Shown in pieces: positions 63,252 through 64,000 of a DNA stretch of 64,000 nucleotides. The notes under the pieces were generated by a model. The model ran no database searches and was not told the DNA's origin. It was given only the letters and a program-made list of their open reading frames with translations. The stretch comes from an uncultured Oscillospiraceae bacterium (GTDB taxonomy: Bacteria; Bacillota; Clostridia; Oscillospirales; Oscillospiraceae). A program made the position numbers and the translations under genes. Where the stretch lies: the NCBI GenBank assembly GCA_947625285.1, contig CANQNS010000006.1:17317-81316 (forward strand). Direction: 5' to 3'. Positions within the stretch are counted from its first letter, which is position 1. Every line of letters starts with the position of its first letter.

Positions 63252-63451
63252 GCGCTCTTGCAGTTCCGCACGCATTTTTGGACACGGGGCGTTTTTTGCC
63301 CGAAAACGGATCGTTGAGGGGGAGGAGCCTATTGATAAGATCCAGGCGGCGCGGGCCTGCCGGCGGTGCGATATACCGCCTGTGGCGGTATAGATTTGGC
63401 GCGGCCAAAAGCACGCCCGCCTTTTTGGGACCCCATAACGCAAGTGAAGTC
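63252..63451. other. intergenic region without a supported gene
   Basis: Two hundred bases between the uronate operon and the tRNA cluster. It holds a perfect 9-bp hairpin TATACCGCC-TGT-GGCGGTATA (63372-63392) and the short words CCTGCCGGCGG (63356) and GTGAAGTCAAAA (63444), which also occur in the 18.7-kb spacer. Open frames here overlap the hairpins and lack ribosome sites. Confidence 0.5.
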
Positions 63452-63486
63452 AAAAAACAAGGCGCAAAAAATGCGCCTTGTTTTTT
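63452..63486 (-). terminator. terminator of the tRNA cluster
   Basis: Stem CAAGGCGCA / TGCGCCTTG (63458-63466 with 63472-63480); on the minus strand it is followed by TTTTTTGAC. It begins directly after tRNA-Lys. Confidence 0.85.
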
Positions 63487-63561
63487 GGTGACCTGGCGGG
63501 GATTCGAACCCCGGACCCACTGCTTAAAAGGCAGTTGCTCTGCCTACTGAGCTACCAAGTC
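63486..63561 (-). tRNA. tRNA-Lys (anticodon UUU)
   Basis: Minus-strand cloverleaf starting GACTTGGTAGCTCAG, anticodon loop CTTTTAA with TTT, T-arm GGTTCGAATCC, and encoded CCA (63488-63486). Confidence 0.95.
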
Positions 63562-63576
63562 ATAGATGGATCAAAA

Positions 63577-63650
63577 TGGCAGGGACGGCGGGATTCGAAC
63601 CCACTATATCAGAGTCAAAGTCTGGTGTGTTACCTTTACACTACATCCCT
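63577..63650 (-). tRNA. tRNA-Gln (anticodon UUG)
   Basis: Starts AGGGATGTAGTGTAAAGG; anticodon arm CCAGACTTTGACTCTGA with TTG; T-loop TTCGAAT; encoded CCA. Acceptor stem pairs over seven positions with one G-U. Confidence 0.92.
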
Positions 63651-63680
63651 ATGGACGCCGGCGTCCGGCCGTTATAAAGG

Positions 63681-63715
63681 CAATAGGCTGTCCGGCTGTA
63701 CCGGGCAGCCTATTG
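63681..63715 (-). other. hairpin between tRNA-His and tRNA-Gln
   Basis: A 15-bp stem with a single wobble pair (63681-63695 with 63701-63715) and 5-base loop, followed on the minus strand by CCTTTATAAC. It may be a weak terminator or an RNase processing site that splits the cluster. Confidence 0.55.
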
Positions 63716-63721
63716 AAGAAA

Positions 63722-63799
63722 TGGGGTGGGAGATGGGACTCGAACCCACGACACCCGGAACCACAATCCGGTACTCTAACCAACTGAGCTACACCCACC
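63722..63799 (-). tRNA. tRNA-His (anticodon GUG)
   Basis: Anticodon arm CCGGATTGTGGTTCCGG with GTG. The extra G at position -1 (63799) faces C73 (63725), the usual histidine identity pair; CCA is encoded. The sixth acceptor pair is a T-T mismatch. Confidence 0.92.
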
Positions 63800-63814
63800 A
63801 CAACGCTTGAAAAA

Positions 63815-63891
63815 TGGCACGCCAGAAGGGACTCGAACCCCTGGCCTACTGCTTAGAAGGCAGTTGCTCTATCCACCTGAGCTACTGGCGC
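63815..63891 (-). tRNA. tRNA-Arg (anticodon UCU)
   Basis: Starts GCGCCAGTAGCTCAGG; anticodon loop CTTCTAA with TCT; T-arm GGTTCGAGTCC; encoded CCA at 63817-63815. Confidence 0.94.
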
Positions 63892-63918
63892 ATATGTTGC
63901 CGGCCAACAGCCTTGCTG

Positions 63919-63993
63919 TGGAGCGGGCGATGGGAATCGAACCCACGTCCCCAGCTTGGAAGGCTGGTGCACTAGCCGTTGTGCTACGCCCGC
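63919..63993 (-). tRNA. tRNA-Gly (anticodon UCC)
   Basis: Starts GCGGGCGTAGCACAACGG; anticodon loop CTTCCAA with TCC; T-arm GGGTTCGATTCCC; encoded CCA. First gene of the cluster in the direction of transcription within the window. Confidence 0.94.
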
Positions 63994-64000
63994 AAGCTAG

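Overview
The window is a GC-rich (roughly 60% or more by eye), densely coded stretch of a chromosome that looks like a gut Clostridium-group anaerobe. An Oscillospiraceae-type relative (Flavonifractor/Lawsonibacter-like) is my best guess; no rRNA is present, so this rests on gene content and style: strong AAGGAGG ribosome sites, many TTG/GTG starts, tRNAs with encoded CCA, ABC and GPH sugar importers, and many cytoplasmic glycosidases. I see no insertion sequence, prophage, CRISPR array or rRNA.

Layout. 1-3 kb: end of alanine dehydrogenase, an AraC regulator, a 47-codon small gene, a 73-aa hypothetical and an aldo/keto reductase with ferredoxin-like clusters. 3-6.6 kb (minus): ilvE, a hypothetical gene and cstA, preceded by what reads as a complete translational attenuator (promoter, leader peptide with an Ile/Val codon run, antiterminator complement, terminator). 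6.7-18.7 kb (plus, except a minus-strand amidohydrolase at 16.1-17.5 kb): membrane protein plus AraC regulator, a sugar ABC importer without its own ATPase, an intracellular LacZ, a lipoprotein, the D-aminoacylase-like amidohydrolase and an SGNH hydrolase. 18.9-23.8 kb (minus): a domain-permuted GH3 and a GH2 beta-mannosidase. 24-39.2 kb (plus): a peptide-type oligosaccharide ABC importer (binding protein, two permeases, two ATPases) followed by GH3, GH94 cellobiose phosphorylase, GH1, D-lyxose isomerase and an unusual dehydrogenase-VOC-VOC fusion. 39.3-42.6 kb (minus): polar amino acid ABC importer, a second AraC of the same subfamily as the first, and another orphan small gene. 42.8-48 kb: dicarboxylate/amino-acid symporter, DUF554 protein, degenerate E2-like acyltransferase, cation/proton antiporter, TspO. 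48-63.1 kb: a LysR regulator divergent from a ten-gene glucuronide locus (HAD, two NagZ-like GH3, UxuA, UxuB, UxaC, Eda, KdgK, GH2, GPH symporter). 63.2-64 kb: five tRNA genes (minus).

How it works together. The 18.9-39.2 kb divergent block looks like beta-glucan/glucomannan oligosaccharide use: import through the oligopeptide-type ABC system, then hydrolysis by beta-glucosidases and beta-mannosidase, phosphorolysis of cellobiose, and isomerisation of mannose/lyxose. The 49-63 kb block contains every step from glucuronate to pyruvate plus glyceraldehyde-3-phosphate (UxaC, UxuB, UxuA, KdgK, Eda), fed by a probable beta-glucuronidase and a GPH symporter. The two NagZ-like GH3 enzymes suggest substrates that alternate uronic acid with N-acetylhexosamine.

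Most interesting candidates: the ilvE leader-peptide attenuator, unusual for a Firmicute where T-box or CodY control is expected; the two related AraC regulators, each next to an orphan small ORF ending in an AR-x-TAY-type tail; the three-part Gfo/Idh/MocA-VOC-VOC enzyme; and a C-terminal helical module shared by a GH3 and a GH2 enzyme.
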